Program-made: the position numbers and the translations under genes
In this document: positions 40,503 through 49,358 of the stretch, in pieces
Position numbering within the stretch: position 1 is the first letter of the stretch
Layout of the letters: each line of letters opens with the position of its first letter
The notes under the pieces: generated by a model
Databases searched by the model: none
Told to the model about the DNA's origin: nothing
Seen by the model: only the letters and a program-made list of their open reading frames with translations
Source: Elusimicrobiota bacterium
GTDB taxonomy: Bacteria > Elusimicrobiota > Elusimicrobia > UBA1565
Length of the DNA stretch: 64,000 nt
Direction of reading: 5' to 3'
Assembly: GCA_041660925.1 (NCBI GenBank)
Contig: JBAZVI010000010.1
Location: 1-64,000 of the forward strand

Positions 40503-41476
40503 GGAGCCCCGTCCGCGTCCTGCGCCGCTTCGCCCTGCTCCACCGCGTCTTCGTGGCGCGCACGGGCGCGCGCGGGCACTGGAACGTCGCGCGCTTCGCC
40601 GCGGTGCGCTGGCTCGCGGGCCGGCGCGTGCCGATGACGGTCATGGCCGCGCTGACCTACCGCTGCCAGTGCGACTGCGCGCACTGCGCGGTGGCCGGGC
40701 GCGGCTTCGACGAGCGGCCCGAGCTCTCGACCGCCGAGACCAAGGCCCTGCTCGACGACGCGCACCGCCTCGGCGTCCCCAAGGCGGGGTTCACCGGCGG
40801 CGAGCCGCTGCTGCGCGCGGACCTGCCCGAGCTCGTCGCGCACGCCGCCTCCCTGGGGATGAGCGTCTCCATCGACACCAACGGACTCCTCCTCGACGCG
40901 GCGGCCGCGCGTCGGCTGGCCGGGGCCGGCCTCTCGAACGCGGCCGTGAGCGTCGACCGGCCCGACCCCGCCTCGCACGACCGGCTGCGCCGCTCCGAGG
41001 GCTGCCTCGAGAAGGCGCTCGCGGCGATCGGGCACTGCCGGGCCGCCGGGCTCCCCTGCGTCGTCTCGACCTACGCGACCGACCGCTCGCTCGAGAGCGG
41101 CGACCTGGGGCGCGTCATCGCGCTCGCGCGCGAGCGCGGCGCTTCGGCGGTGCGCGTGCTCTTCCCGGTCTACACGGGGCGCTTCCACGGCGGGCCGCGC
41201 CTGCTCAGCGACGCGAACATGGCCCGCTTCTTCCGCGAGTTCGTCGACGACTCCTTCGTGACCTCCGAGAGCCCGCTCTTCGACGAGCTCACCGGGCGCA
41301 TGGAGTGCACGATGCAGCGCCGCCTGTCGGTCTATGTCAGCCCCTTCGGCGAGGTGCGGGCCTGCTACGCCTCCGAGCGCCCGATGGGGAGCCTGCGCGA
41401 GAAAGCGCTTTCGCGCATCCTGGAGGAGAGCGGCTGGCTCGACGCCCCGGCCGACTCGAACCCCTGCGGCGTATGA
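40499..41476 (+). CDS. Radical SAM/SPASM protein, 'LTYRC.C.C.HC' family (c)
   Basis: 325 residues. Basic lead (VRVLRRFALLHRVFVARTGA), LTYRCQCDCAHC (C56, C60, C63), FTGGEPLLRADLPELV, IDTNGLLLDAAAARR, and C-terminal MECTMQRRLSVYVSPFGEVR with ACYASERPMGSLRE. The auxiliary cysteines are fewer than in the members at 27772 or 47829, so the second Fe-S site may be reduced. Overlaps both neighbours (ATGA). Confidence 0.85.
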   Translation: MRSPVRVLRRFALLHRVFVARTGARGHWNVARFAAVRWLAGRRVPMTVMAALTYRCQCDCAHCAVAGRGFDERPELSTAETKALLDDAHRLGVPKAGFTGGEPLLRADLPELVAHAASLGMSVSIDTNGLLLDAAAARRLAGAGLSNAAVSVDRPDPASHDRLRRSEGCLEKALAAIGHCRAAGLPCVVSTYATDRSLESGDLGRVIALARERGASAVRVLFPVYTGRFHGGPRLLSDANMARFFREFVDDSFVTSESPLFDELTGRMECTMQRRLSVYVSPFGEVRACYASERPMGSLREKALSRILEESGWLDAPADSNPCGV

Positions 41477-43986
41477 AGACCGTCTTCATCCACTCCGGCC
41501 CCGAGAGCCTCGCCGTCGAGCTGCTCTCCGCCTGTCTGAAGCGGGCCGGCCATGAGACCGCGCTCGTCTACTCTCCGGGGCTCTTCGCCTCCTTCCGGCT
41601 CGACCTGCCGCGCTTCGAGCGCGACGACGCCGCCCGCACGGCCGAACGGGCTCTCGCGCTGCGGCCCGACCTCGTCGCCTTCTCCGTCGAGTCCGACCGC
41701 TTCCCCTGGGCCGCCCGCGTCGCCGCCGCCCTGCGCGAGCGCTCCCGGGTCCCGACGGTGTTCGGCGGCGTGCACCCGAGCGCCGTGCCCTCCCGCGTCC
41801 TGGAAGCTCCGGGCGTCGACTACGTCTGCGTGGGCGAGGGGGAGGACGCGCTCGTCGAGCTCGCCGACGCGCTCGCGAAGGGGGGGGACGGCCGTGCGGT
41901 CGCCGGACTCCAGGGCCGGGACTTCCGCAATCCTCCCCGGTCCCCGCGCGAGGACCTCGACGCGCTGCCCTTCCCGGACAAAGAGCTCTTCGCCCGCGAG
42001 TGGCCCGGCTTCACGGACCGCGCCTACTCGACCGTGACGGGACGCGGCTGCTCGAACGCCTGCGTCTACTGCTCGAACAGCGCTGCGCGCGCCCTCCACG
42101 GGAAGGCCGCGCGCCGCCGCCGGCGCAGCCCCGAGAGCGTTCTGCGCGAGCTCGAAGAGGCGAAGACGCGGTACGGCTTCCAGCGCGTGAGCTTCTGCGA
42201 CGACCTCTTTACCGAGGATGCGGCCTGGCTGCGCGCCTTCCTCCCCGGCTACCGCACGCGCGTCGGTCTGCCCTTCTACTGCCAGGTCCACCCCAGCCAC
42301 GCCGACGAGGAGCGCGTGCGGCTCCTCTCCGAGGGCGGCTGCACGGTCGTCAACCTCGGCATCCAGACCGTCGACGAGGACTACCGCCGCCGCGTCCTGC
42401 GCCGTCCGGGCTCGAACGCCGAGGTCGAGCGCGCGCTCGGCCTCTTCGCGGGGACCCGCATCTTCCTGTACACGAACTTCATCTTCGGCCTGCCCGGCCA
42501 GAGCGAGGCCGAGCTCGAGGAGATCGTCCGCTTCTGCTCCCGGCATCCGGCCGACTTCCACGACGTGAACTGGCTGCGCTACTACCCGGGCACCGAGGCC
42601 GTCGCGCTCGGGCTCTCCTGCGGAGCGCTCGATGCGGGCGCGGTCGCGGCGCTCGAGGGCGGCTGCGAGTTCCGGCCCTACGCGCACGGCGGCCACGCCC
42701 GAACTCCGGAGCGCTCGCGCCTGCGCAACCTCGTCTTCCTGACCTCCTTCCTGCCGGGCGCCTGGACCCGCGCGCTCCTGCGGCCGAGTCTGCGCCGCTT
42801 CGTCCCGACCTCCGACCTGCGGATGCCGCTCATCGTCCTGCGCGTGCTCTGGAGGAAGCGGTTCGCGGGCCGCTCCCAGCCCTATCCCAACGCGTCCATC
42901 GCCGACACCCTGCGCTGGTACGCGCACTACCTCCTGCCCCGGCCGGAGAGCCCGCTCCCGCGCCTGCGCCGGGCGCTGAGGACGACTCTGAGCGCGCTCC
43001 TCATGGCGCGGAGCATCCTCGGTCCGCGCGCGGCCCTGCGCTTCCTGCGCTACGGCCTGCGCCGCCGCCTGCTCGGTCGCCCCGTGCCCGGCACCGCCAT
43101 CCTCGCGGTGACCTTCGACTGCCCCTGCTCCTGCGGCTGCTGCTCCTCGGGAGTGCTCAAGCGCTTCGGGACCGGCGCGCCGCTCGACACGGCGGGCTTC
43201 CTGCGCCGCATCGACCGGCTCGCGGAGCTCGGCGCGCCGCGCCTGCACTTCACGGGCGGGGAGCCGCTGCTGCGCGCCGACCTGCCCGAGCTCGCCGCGC
43301 GCGCGAGCAGCCACGGCATGCTCGTCTTCGTCGAGACCAACGGCCTGCTCCTCGATGAGGGCATGGTCCGGCGGCTGAAGGCCGCCGGGGTCTCGAGCGT
43401 GAACGTGAGCCTCGACAGCGCGGACGCGGCCGAGCACGACCGCCTGCGCGGCGTACCCGGCTGCTTCGCGAAGGCGACGGAGGCGCTGCGGATCTGCGTC
43501 CGGCTCGGCCAGCCCTGCATGGTCTCGACCTACGCGACGCGCGAGCGCATCGCGGACGGAGGCGTCGCGCGTCTGACCGCGCTCGCGCGCGAGCTCGGCT
43601 GCGCGGGCATGCGCCTGCTCCCGCCCCAGGCCTCCGGCGCCTGGCTCGAGCGCGGCGACGTCGTCCTCACGGCCGCGGAGGCCGAGGCCGCGGAGGCCCA
43701 GCTCCCGCTGCTCTTCCCCGTCTTCAACCGCACGGCGCAGATCCGCTGTCCGATGAAGGACGGCTACAAGGTCTTCATCCTGCCCGACGGGACGCTCGCG
43801 CCCTGCGAGCACCTTCCCTTCGTGTTCAAGGATTCCCGCGAGCTCGACCTCGGACGGCTCGTCGAGCGCACCCGCGCGGTCGAGATGCTCGCCGGGGACT
43901 GGGACTGCATGCCGCGCGACCCGGCGTTCCGCGCGCGCTACCTGGACGGACGCGTCCCGAAGGACGGGAGGCCGGTCGAGGTATGA
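41473..43986 (+). CDS. Fusion: class B radical SAM plus second radical SAM/SPASM domain
   Basis: 837 residues with two complete radical SAM units. Unit 1: cobalamin-type domain (VFIHSGPESLAVELLSACLK, FGGVHPSAVPSRVLE, DYVCVGEGEDAL) and GRGCSNACVYC (C193, C197, C200). Unit 2 starts near residue 500: VTFDCPCSCGCC (C550, C554, C557), FTGGEPLLRADLPELAARAS, VETNGLLLDE, then KVFILPDGTLAPCEHLPFVF. Unit 1 resembles the gene at 26229 and unit 2 the gene at 40499. The reading frame is continuous. Two radical steps on one product in one protein is the simplest reading. Confidence 0.88.
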   Translation: MKTVFIHSGPESLAVELLSACLKRAGHETALVYSPGLFASFRLDLPRFERDDAARTAERALALRPDLVAFSVESDRFPWAARVAAALRERSRVPTVFGGVHPSAVPSRVLEAPGVDYVCVGEGEDALVELADALAKGGDGRAVAGLQGRDFRNPPRSPREDLDALPFPDKELFAREWPGFTDRAYSTVTGRGCSNACVYCSNSAARALHGKAARRRRRSPESVLRELEEAKTRYGFQRVSFCDDLFTEDAAWLRAFLPGYRTRVGLPFYCQVHPSHADEERVRLLSEGGCTVVNLGIQTVDEDYRRRVLRRPGSNAEVERALGLFAGTRIFLYTNFIFGLPGQSEAELEEIVRFCSRHPADFHDVNWLRYYPGTEAVALGLSCGALDAGAVAALEGGCEFRPYAHGGHARTPERSRLRNLVFLTSFLPGAWTRALLRPSLRRFVPTSDLRMPLIVLRVLWRKRFAGRSQPYPNASIADTLRWYAHYLLPRPESPLPRLRRALRTTLSALLMARSILGPRAALRFLRYGLRRRLLGRPVPGTAILAVTFDCPCSCGCCSSGVLKRFGTGAPLDTAGFLRRIDRLAELGAPRLHFTGGEPLLRADLPELAARASSHGMLVFVETNGLLLDEGMVRRLKAAGVSSVNVSLDSADAAEHDRLRGVPGCFAKATEALRICVRLGQPCMVSTYATRERIADGGVARLTALARELGCAGMRLLPPQASGAWLERGDVVLTAAEAEAAEAQLPLLFPVFNRTAQIRCPMKDGYKVFILPDGTLAPCEHLPFVFKDSRELDLGRLVERTRAVEMLAGDWDCMPRDPAFRARYLDGRVPKDGRPVEV

Positions 43987-45008
43987 TCGAACTCCTCGAG
44001 GACCCCGAGGCCCCGCTCCCCGCGGGCGCGAGCTACGCCCTCCAGCCCGCATGGGCGCGCATGTGCCGCCGCGCCTTCGGCTGGGAGCTGCGGCGCTGGC
44101 GCGTCGTCGAGGACGGCGCGAGCGTCGGGGTCTTCGCGCTCGCGCAGGTGCGCTCCCGACTCTTCGGCACGCGGCTCTTCGGCCTGCCCCACTGCGACGA
44201 GAGCCCGCTCGCGCTCGAGCCCGGCGCGCTCGCGGGCGAGTCGCGCCGGCGGGCGCTCGGCGGCGAGATCCTCGGCCTGCTCGACCGCGAGGGGAGCGCG
44301 AGCGGCGCGCTCTACGCCGAGCTCCGCGGGCTCGAGCCCCTGCCGGGCTCCGGCCTGCGCTGCGAGACCCCTTACTGCCGCTTCGTGCTCGACCTCGCTC
44401 CCGATTACTCGCGCCTGCGCGCGGCCTTCGACACGAACATCCACAAGAACCTCAAGAAGGCGGAGCGCACGGTCTCCGTGCAGGAGCGGCGGAGCTACGA
44501 TGAGGAGCTCCACCGGATCTACCTCGCGCAGATGCGCGTCTTCGGCTCGCCGCCGCTGCCGCCCGCGTACTTCACCGGGCTCCTGGAGGGCCGGCTCGCG
44601 CGCCTGTTCACCGCGACGGTGGAGGGGAAGACGGCGGCGTTCCTCTTTCTCGTCGTGCACGACGGGGTCTGGCACGCGGACGTCAACGCGGGCCTGCCGC
44701 GCTGGGACGCCTTCTTCCCCAAGGTGCGGCTCTTCGACGAGACCATCCACCGTGCCCGCGCCGAGGGAGCGCGCGCTTACGACTTCATGCGCACGCGGCC
44801 GAACTCCGGGGTCTGGGACCACAAGCGCAAGTGGGGCGGCCGCGAGGTCCCCATCCACTACCACTGGCGGGTCTATCGCGACGGCGGCAACCTCGACGCC
44901 GACCCGGAGCAGGCGCGCTACCGATTGCCGCGGCTGCTGTTCCGCTGGATGCCGGAGGCGCTCGCGCGGCGGCTGGGGCCGCCGCTGCGCGCGGGGCTGG
45001 CGAAGTGA
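43983..45008 (+). CDS. FemAB-like/GNAT-fold acyltransferase
   Basis: 341 residues. LQPAWARMCRRAFGWELRRW starts a FemAB-type first domain; FDTNIHKNLKKAERTVSVQE and EGKTAAFLFLVVHDGVWHAD followed by NAGLPRW form the second GNAT-like fold, and ARAYDFMRTRPNSGVWDHKR with KWGG is the typical '..D....G...FK..WGG' end of FemAB/BioF2-like proteins. These transfer aminoacyl or acyl groups to peptidoglycan bridges, lipids or sugars. It lies between the double radical SAM fusion and a CapK-like ligase. Confidence 0.77.
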   Translation: MIELLEDPEAPLPAGASYALQPAWARMCRRAFGWELRRWRVVEDGASVGVFALAQVRSRLFGTRLFGLPHCDESPLALEPGALAGESRRRALGGEILGLLDREGSASGALYAELRGLEPLPGSGLRCETPYCRFVLDLAPDYSRLRAAFDTNIHKNLKKAERTVSVQERRSYDEELHRIYLAQMRVFGSPPLPPAYFTGLLEGRLARLFTATVEGKTAAFLFLVVHDGVWHADVNAGLPRWDAFFPKVRLFDETIHRARAEGARAYDFMRTRPNSGVWDHKRKWGGREVPIHYHWRVYRDGGNLDADPEQARYRLPRLLFRWMPEALARRLGPPLRAGLAK

Positions 45009-46306
45009 ACCGGCGCGAGCGGCTCGTCACCTCCGTCGGCGAGTTCCTCCAGCCGGGCTTTCGCGAGGCCGTCGAGGCCCCGGCGCGCGCCGTGACCGAC
45101 GAGGAGCGCCTCGCCCGCTTCCGGGTCGTCTTCCATCACGCCTGGGACCGCGTGCCCTTCCATCACGCGAAGTACGCCGCCGCCGGACTCGGACCGGAGT
45201 CCGTTCGCTCGCTGAGCGCGCTGGGCGAGGTGCCGTTCTTGACGAAGGAGGAGCTCCTCGGCGCGGCCCCGCTCGACGCGCGGCGCCGCCCGCTCGTCGC
45301 GCTGGCGAGCGGAGGGACCGGCGGCGCTCAGGCGCGCACGCGCCTCGACCTCGACGCGGTGCTCAAGCGCTACCGGCGCCTGCTCGCCATACTCCGCGGG
45401 CTCGGCTGGCGCATGGGCGAGCCGGTCGCGGCCTTCCATCCGGTCGAGTACTCGCTGGGACGGATGCTCAAGAACGCCCTGCGCGAGGCCTCGCCGGTCC
45501 GCGCCGGCTTCGAGCTCGCTCAGCAGGTCCTGCTCTACCGACTCCTCCATAACCGTCTCAACCTCTACTACGACGGGAGCGCGTTCGAGGAGGACGCCGC
45601 GGCCGACTTCGTCTCGGCCCTGCGCCGCCGCCCGCCCGCGCTCGTGCTCTCGCGGCCCGACGCGCTCTTCGCGCTCGCGCGGGGCGCGCGCCGCGCCGGC
45701 CTTCATTGGCCGTCGGTCCGCCGCGTCGTCTGCGTCGGGGCCCAGCTCACCGAGGGGATGCGCCTCGAGCTCGAGGACGATTTCGCCTGCCAGGTCCGCA
45801 ACCTCTACGCCTCCACGGAGCTCGGCTACGTCGGCCTGAGCTGCGAGGCCTCCGGAACGGCCGTGCACGTCGACGAGGAGCGCTGTCTCGTCGAGGTCGA
45901 CCCCTCGGGCGAACTCGTCGTCACTGACTTCGAGAACCTCTGCATGCCGATGATCCGCTACCGGACCGGGGACCTCGGGGAGTGGGTCGGGCACTGCTCC
46001 TGCGGCCGGCCCGGACGTCTGCTGCGCCTGCACGGCCGCGTCCGCGCGCACGCCGCTCCGGCGGGGGGGAGCTCGCTTCGGGAGGAGGACCTCGTCGAGT
46101 TCCTCGCTTCCCGGCACGAGCTTCAGGCGCTCCAGCTGCGCCTGTGGGCCGACGGCGCGCATCTCTCGCTGCGGCCGCACGGGCTCGAGCCCGCGCGCAA
46201 GGCCGCCGTCCGCGACGCCTTCATCGCGCGCTTCGGCTTCGCGCCCGCGCTCGACGCGGACGCCTTCGCGCGGACGCCGTCCGGAAAGCACGCCTACATC
46301 GTCTAG
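45005..46306 (+). CDS. CapK/phenylacetate-CoA-ligase-like adenylate-forming enzyme
   Basis: 433 residues from GTG. FRVVFHHAWDRVPFHHAKYA is the usual N-terminal segment; VALASGGTGGAQARTRLDLD is the phosphate-binding loop; LYASTELGYVGLSCEASGTA and MPMIRYRTGDLGEW are the A5 and A7-like motifs of the ANL superfamily. CapK-like proteins are common in polysaccharide loci. It may activate a carboxylate for the FemAB-like acyltransferase just upstream (inference). The stop overlaps the convergent class B gene by 4 bp; no terminator is seen between them. Confidence 0.82.
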   Translation: MNRRERLVTSVGEFLQPGFREAVEAPARAVTDEERLARFRVVFHHAWDRVPFHHAKYAAAGLGPESVRSLSALGEVPFLTKEELLGAAPLDARRRPLVALASGGTGGAQARTRLDLDAVLKRYRRLLAILRGLGWRMGEPVAAFHPVEYSLGRMLKNALREASPVRAGFELAQQVLLYRLLHNRLNLYYDGSAFEEDAAADFVSALRRRPPALVLSRPDALFALARGARRAGLHWPSVRRVVCVGAQLTEGMRLELEDDFACQVRNLYASTELGYVGLSCEASGTAVHVDEERCLVEVDPSGELVVTDFENLCMPMIRYRTGDLGEWVGHCSCGRPGRLLRLHGRVRAHAAPAGGSSLREEDLVEFLASRHELQALQLRLWADGAHLSLRPHGLEPARKAAVRDAFIARFGFAPALDADAFARTPSGKHAYIV

Positions 46307-47775
46307 AGCTCGGAGGTCTCGCGTTCGAGGCGGGCGAGGATGGACTCGCGCGCGCCGAGGCGCGAGGAGGCCAGGCCCCTCAGCAGGACGAGGCCGATGC
46401 GGGCCATGTTGAGGACGCCGAAGTGCCGGAGCAAACCCCAGACCTTCGAGGGCGTGGAGTGCGCGATGAAGAGCGCCCGGCGCTGGAGCTTGAGCAGGTC
46501 GGCCGGCGCGAGTCCGCCGACCTCCATCATCCCGCCCGCGTAGCGCGAGAAGCGGCGCAGGTCCCCCTGCAGGAGCTTGAGCCCGTGGCGTCCCTCCGCG
46601 GCCATCGCGTGGAGCTCGGTGCCGGGGTAGGGGATGGCGATCGAGAAGGGCGAGTACATGATCTCGGGCGTGTCGCGCACGAAGCGCGCGGTCGCCAGCA
46701 CCGTCTCGACGGTGTCGCCGGGGTTCCCGATCATGGCGGAGACCTGGGTCGCGACGCCGAGCTCCCGGCAGGCGCGCAGGGCGGTGCGGAGCTCGTCGGT
46801 GCTCACGCCCTTGCGCGCGAGGCGCAGGACCTCGGGGTCGGCGCTCTCGAGTCCGAGGGTGAGGCGCACGAGGCCGGCCCGCCTCATGAGGGCGAGCAGC
46901 TCGGGGTCGAGGATGTTCGCGCGCGTCTGGCCCTCGAAGGTGACGCCGGCGCGGCGGGCGATGAGCTCCGAGCAGAAGGCCTTCACGTGCTCGCGGTCGG
47001 CGGTGAGCGTCGAGGCGAGCATGGAGAAGTGGTCGGTGCCCCAGCGCTCCTTCATGCCGAGCATCTCGTCGACGATCCGGCGCGGCGAGCGCTTGCGCAG
47101 GCGGCTGCCGACGTTGAGCCGCTCCGCGCAGAAAACGCAGTGGAAGGGACAGCCGCGGGAGAACTCGACGGTCGGCACGGGCACGACGCCCTTGCCCGGG
47201 ACCTCGAAGGCGTAGCGCGAGGGCGGGACCTTCTCGCGCGAGGGGAAGGGGAGGACATCGAGGTCCTCGATGAAAGGACGCGGGCGGTTGACGCGCGGCG
47301 AGCCGTCGGCGGCGCGGTGGATGAGGCCGTCCACCTTCGCGAAGTCCCGGCCGCCCTCGAACTCCCGCGCGAACTCCGGGAAGGTGCGCTCGCCTTCGTT
47401 CATCACCGCGAAGTCGACGTCCGGGCCGAGCGCCGCCTCCCGGACCGCCGTGACGTGCGGTCCGCCCAGGACGATGGGGAGGCCGAGGCGCTTCTTGAGC
47501 GCCTTCGCGTACGCCTCCGCGAGGGGGGCGACGGGGGTGGTGGCGGTGAGTCCGACGACGTCGGCCTTGAAGGCGCGGATCCGCTCGCAGAGCGCGGCGA
47601 GCTCCACGGGCTCCGCGTCGAGGTCGATGAGGTCCACGGGGTGCCCGGCCTCCTCCATGGCGGCGCTCAGACTCATCAGACCGAGCGGGGGGAAGACGGT
47701 GTAGGACTTGTAGACGGCGGCGTACTCGCCTTCGGAGGCCTCGGTCCAGGGCGTCTGAATGAGGGCGACTCTCAT
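46303..47775 (-). CDS. Class B radical SAM protein (d)
   Basis: 490 residues. MRVALIQTPWTEASEGEYAA, then FPPLGLMSLSAAMEEAGHPV and LGGPHVTAVREAALG form the B12-binding-type domain. Cluster motif SRGCPFHCVFC (C209, C213, C216), then LGLESADPEVLRLARKGVST and MIGNPGDTVETVLATARFVR. It is the second gene of a minus-strand pair with the SPASM gene at 47829, the two separated by a 17-bp-arm hairpin. Not a close paralogue of the plus-strand class B genes. Confidence 0.9.
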   Translation of the reverse strand: MRVALIQTPWTEASEGEYAAVYKSYTVFPPLGLMSLSAAMEEAGHPVDLIDLDAEPVELAALCERIRAFKADVVGLTATTPVAPLAEAYAKALKKRLGLPIVLGGPHVTAVREAALGPDVDFAVMNEGERTFPEFAREFEGGRDFAKVDGLIHRAADGSPRVNRPRPFIEDLDVLPFPSREKVPPSRYAFEVPGKGVVPVPTVEFSRGCPFHCVFCAERLNVGSRLRKRSPRRIVDEMLGMKERWGTDHFSMLASTLTADREHVKAFCSELIARRAGVTFEGQTRANILDPELLALMRRAGLVRLTLGLESADPEVLRLARKGVSTDELRTALRACRELGVATQVSAMIGNPGDTVETVLATARFVRDTPEIMYSPFSIAIPYPGTELHAMAAEGRHGLKLLQGDLRRFSRYAGGMMEVGGLAPADLLKLQRRALFIAHSTPSKVWGLLRHFGVLNMARIGLVLLRGLASSRLGARESILARLERETSEL

Positions 47776-47781
47776 GTAGGG

Positions 47782-47832
47782 CTAGGAGCGTGTCCCGAGG
47801 GTCGCAGCGTCATCGTCGGGACACGCTCCTAG
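47782..47832 (-). other. 17-bp perfect inverted repeat between two minus-strand genes
   Basis: CTAGGAGCGTGTCCCGA (47782-47798) and TCGGGACACGCTCCTAG (47816-47832). One arm contains the stop of the SPASM gene and the other lies 7 bp before the ATG of the class B gene. There is no T-run, so it may be an mRNA processing or stability hairpin, or a weak terminator that lowers expression of the second gene. Confidence 0.6.
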
Positions 47833-48902
47833 ATGGCTATGTGGGACTGGGCCTTGATCCGGTCGGCGTAGTGCTCGTGCATGCACTCGTCGTTGAGCGG
47901 GCAGTCGTGGCTGGTCGTGTGGCCCGGGAAGAGCTTCGCGGCCCACAGGCGCCGCACGATGGGCTTGAGCGCCTCCGTGCGCACGTTGCCGAAGCTGAGG
48001 GGGAGGTAGCAGCAGGGCATGACATCCCCGTAGGCGGAGATGGCGAACTGGTTGCGCAGCTTCGCGCCGCACAGGTAGGGGATGTCGGGGGAGCTGAGGT
48101 AGTCGGCGCTGCGGAACGCGCGCTCCTTGCTCAGCAGCGAGTGCAGGAGCCCGAGCTCCTCCATCGTGAGGGGGATGTCCTTGCGGTCCCACCACTTGCC
48201 GCTGCGGATGGGCGCGAGGATGCGGACCTTGGTCCCCAGCGACTCCGCGAGCCGGAGCATGTCGCGCATCTCGTCGTTGCGGAGGTTCTCCTTCGTGGCG
48301 ACCGTGGAGATGTAGCAGGGGATGCCGTGGCGGACGCAGAGCCGGACGCCCTCCACCGCCTTCGCGAAGAGGCCGGGCATGGCGCGGATCTCGTCGTGCT
48401 TCTCCGGGATGGGGCTGTCCAAGCTGACGCCGATCTGGTCGATGCCCGCCTCCTTGAGGGAGAGGAGCATGGGCTCGTCGAGCAGGAGCCCGTTGGTGTC
48501 CAGCGTGGACTTCATGCTGTTCTTGCGGGTGTGGCGCACGAGCGCGGGCAGGTCGGGGTAGATGAGCGGCTCGCCGCCGAAGAGGTGGACCTCCTGGCAG
48601 GCCAGCGCTCCGAGGTCCTCGATGAGCTTGAGGAGCTCCGCGTGCGAGAGCTCCTTGTCCTTCTCCTTCTTGTAGAAGTCGATGCCGCAGTGGCGGCAGC
48701 GGCACTGGCAGCGGTAGGTCAGGAGGATGACCGCCGCGGCGCCGTAGAGCGGCAGGAAGCGGCGCACGGCGGGCACGACGTGGGAGAAATAGGCGCGCAC
48801 GAGGCGCATGAAGGCGGCGCGGCGGTAGTAGTCGAGGGGCTTGCGCTTGAACCAGAAGGTCAGCGAGTTGACCGCGTCGAGGGCGGCGGACTTGATGCTC
48901 AT
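47829..48902 (-). CDS. Radical SAM/SPASM protein, 'LTYRC.C.C.HC' family (d)
   Basis: 357 residues. Basic lead (FWFKRKPLDYYRRAAFMRLV, RAYFSHVVPAVRRFL), LTYRCQCRCRHC (C65, C69, C72), LFGGEPLIYPDLPALV, LDTNGLLLDEPML, then IPYLCGAKLRN, SAYGDVMPCCYLPLSFGNVR and CPLNDECMHEHY. It has the full SPASM-like cysteine set and shows the family pattern most completely. Lysine codons are more frequent than in its neighbours. First gene of the minus-strand pair. Confidence 0.87.
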   Translation of the reverse strand: MSIKSAALDAVNSLTFWFKRKPLDYYRRAAFMRLVRAYFSHVVPAVRRFLPLYGAAAVILLTYRCQCRCRHCGIDFYKKEKDKELSHAELLKLIEDLGALACQEVHLFGGEPLIYPDLPALVRHTRKNSMKSTLDTNGLLLDEPMLLSLKEAGIDQIGVSLDSPIPEKHDEIRAMPGLFAKAVEGVRLCVRHGIPCYISTVATKENLRNDEMRDMLRLAESLGTKVRILAPIRSGKWWDRKDIPLTMEELGLLHSLLSKERAFRSADYLSSPDIPYLCGAKLRNQFAISAYGDVMPCCYLPLSFGNVRTEALKPIVRRLWAAKLFPGHTTSHDCPLNDECMHEHYADRIKAQSHIAI

Positions 48903-48913
48903 GGCTTACGCCT

Positions 48914-48919
48914 ATAATA
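48914..48919 (-). promoter_or_regulatory. -10-like box TATTAT, near-leaderless
   Basis: TATTAT on the minus strand ends 11 nt before the ATG at 48902. No convincing -35 hexamer. Confidence 0.45.
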
Positions 48920-48960
48920 CCATTCCCGTCGTCAGGAACCGCTTATTTACGCGGCCTGAA

Positions 48961-49005
48961 AAATCCGGCGCAAAGACCGAGGACTTTCGTCAGGGCGCCG
49001 GATTT
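48961..49005 (-). terminator. Terminator of the XRE regulator gene
   Basis: AAATCCGGCGC (48961-48971) and GCGCCGGATTT (48995-49005); read on the minus strand the stem ends in ATTTTTCAGG. The core CCGGATTTTTCAGG is also found in the terminator near 13413. Confidence 0.7.
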
Positions 49006-49011
49006 CCCAGG

Positions 49012-49356
49012 TCAACGTTTGCGGCGCATCTGGCGGGACAGATGCTTAAGGGTGGAGTACAGGAGTCCGCGCTCCGAGGGGGTCCGGTCGCGGAGCAGGC
49101 CGCCGACTTTCGAGCTCCAGTCGTCGTCGGCGGAAGGGTTCGGCAAGGGGTCGTCGAGGAGCGCGCCCATGCGCACGGCGAGGGCCTTGGCCAGGCGCTG
49201 GAGCGCGGCGAGGCTGATCTTCTTCGTCCCGCGCTCGATCTGCCCGATATAAGAGGGGTGCATCCCGGCGCGCTCCCCCAGCTCTTCCTGGGTCCAGCCG
49301 CGCCGGTGGCGCTCGCCTCTCACCCGTCGGCCGATCCCGTCATAGACGCCGCTCAT
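49012..49356 (-). CDS. XRE-family helix-turn-helix regulator
   Basis: 114 residues. The HTH_3 domain covers about residues 8-62: RRVRGERHRRGWTQEELGER, AGMHPSYIGQIERGTKKISL and LQRLAKALAVRMGALL. The remaining 50 residues are polar and have no known fold. Its ATG lies 2 bp from the end of repeat copy 3, so the leader, and perhaps the promoter, lie inside the repeat. It could regulate the adjoining radical SAM genes, but no repeated operator is seen. Confidence 0.87.
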   Translation of the reverse strand: MSGVYDGIGRRVRGERHRRGWTQEELGERAGMHPSYIGQIERGTKKISLAALQRLAKALAVRMGALLDDPLPNPSADDDWSSKVGGLLRDRTPSERGLLYSTLKHLSRQMRRKR

Positions 49357-49358
49357 TT

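Noticed and set aside
41365..44052. 895-codon open frame on the minus strand
   Set aside because: It lies opposite the double radical SAM fusion, which has full motifs; no domain is seen in the minus-strand product.
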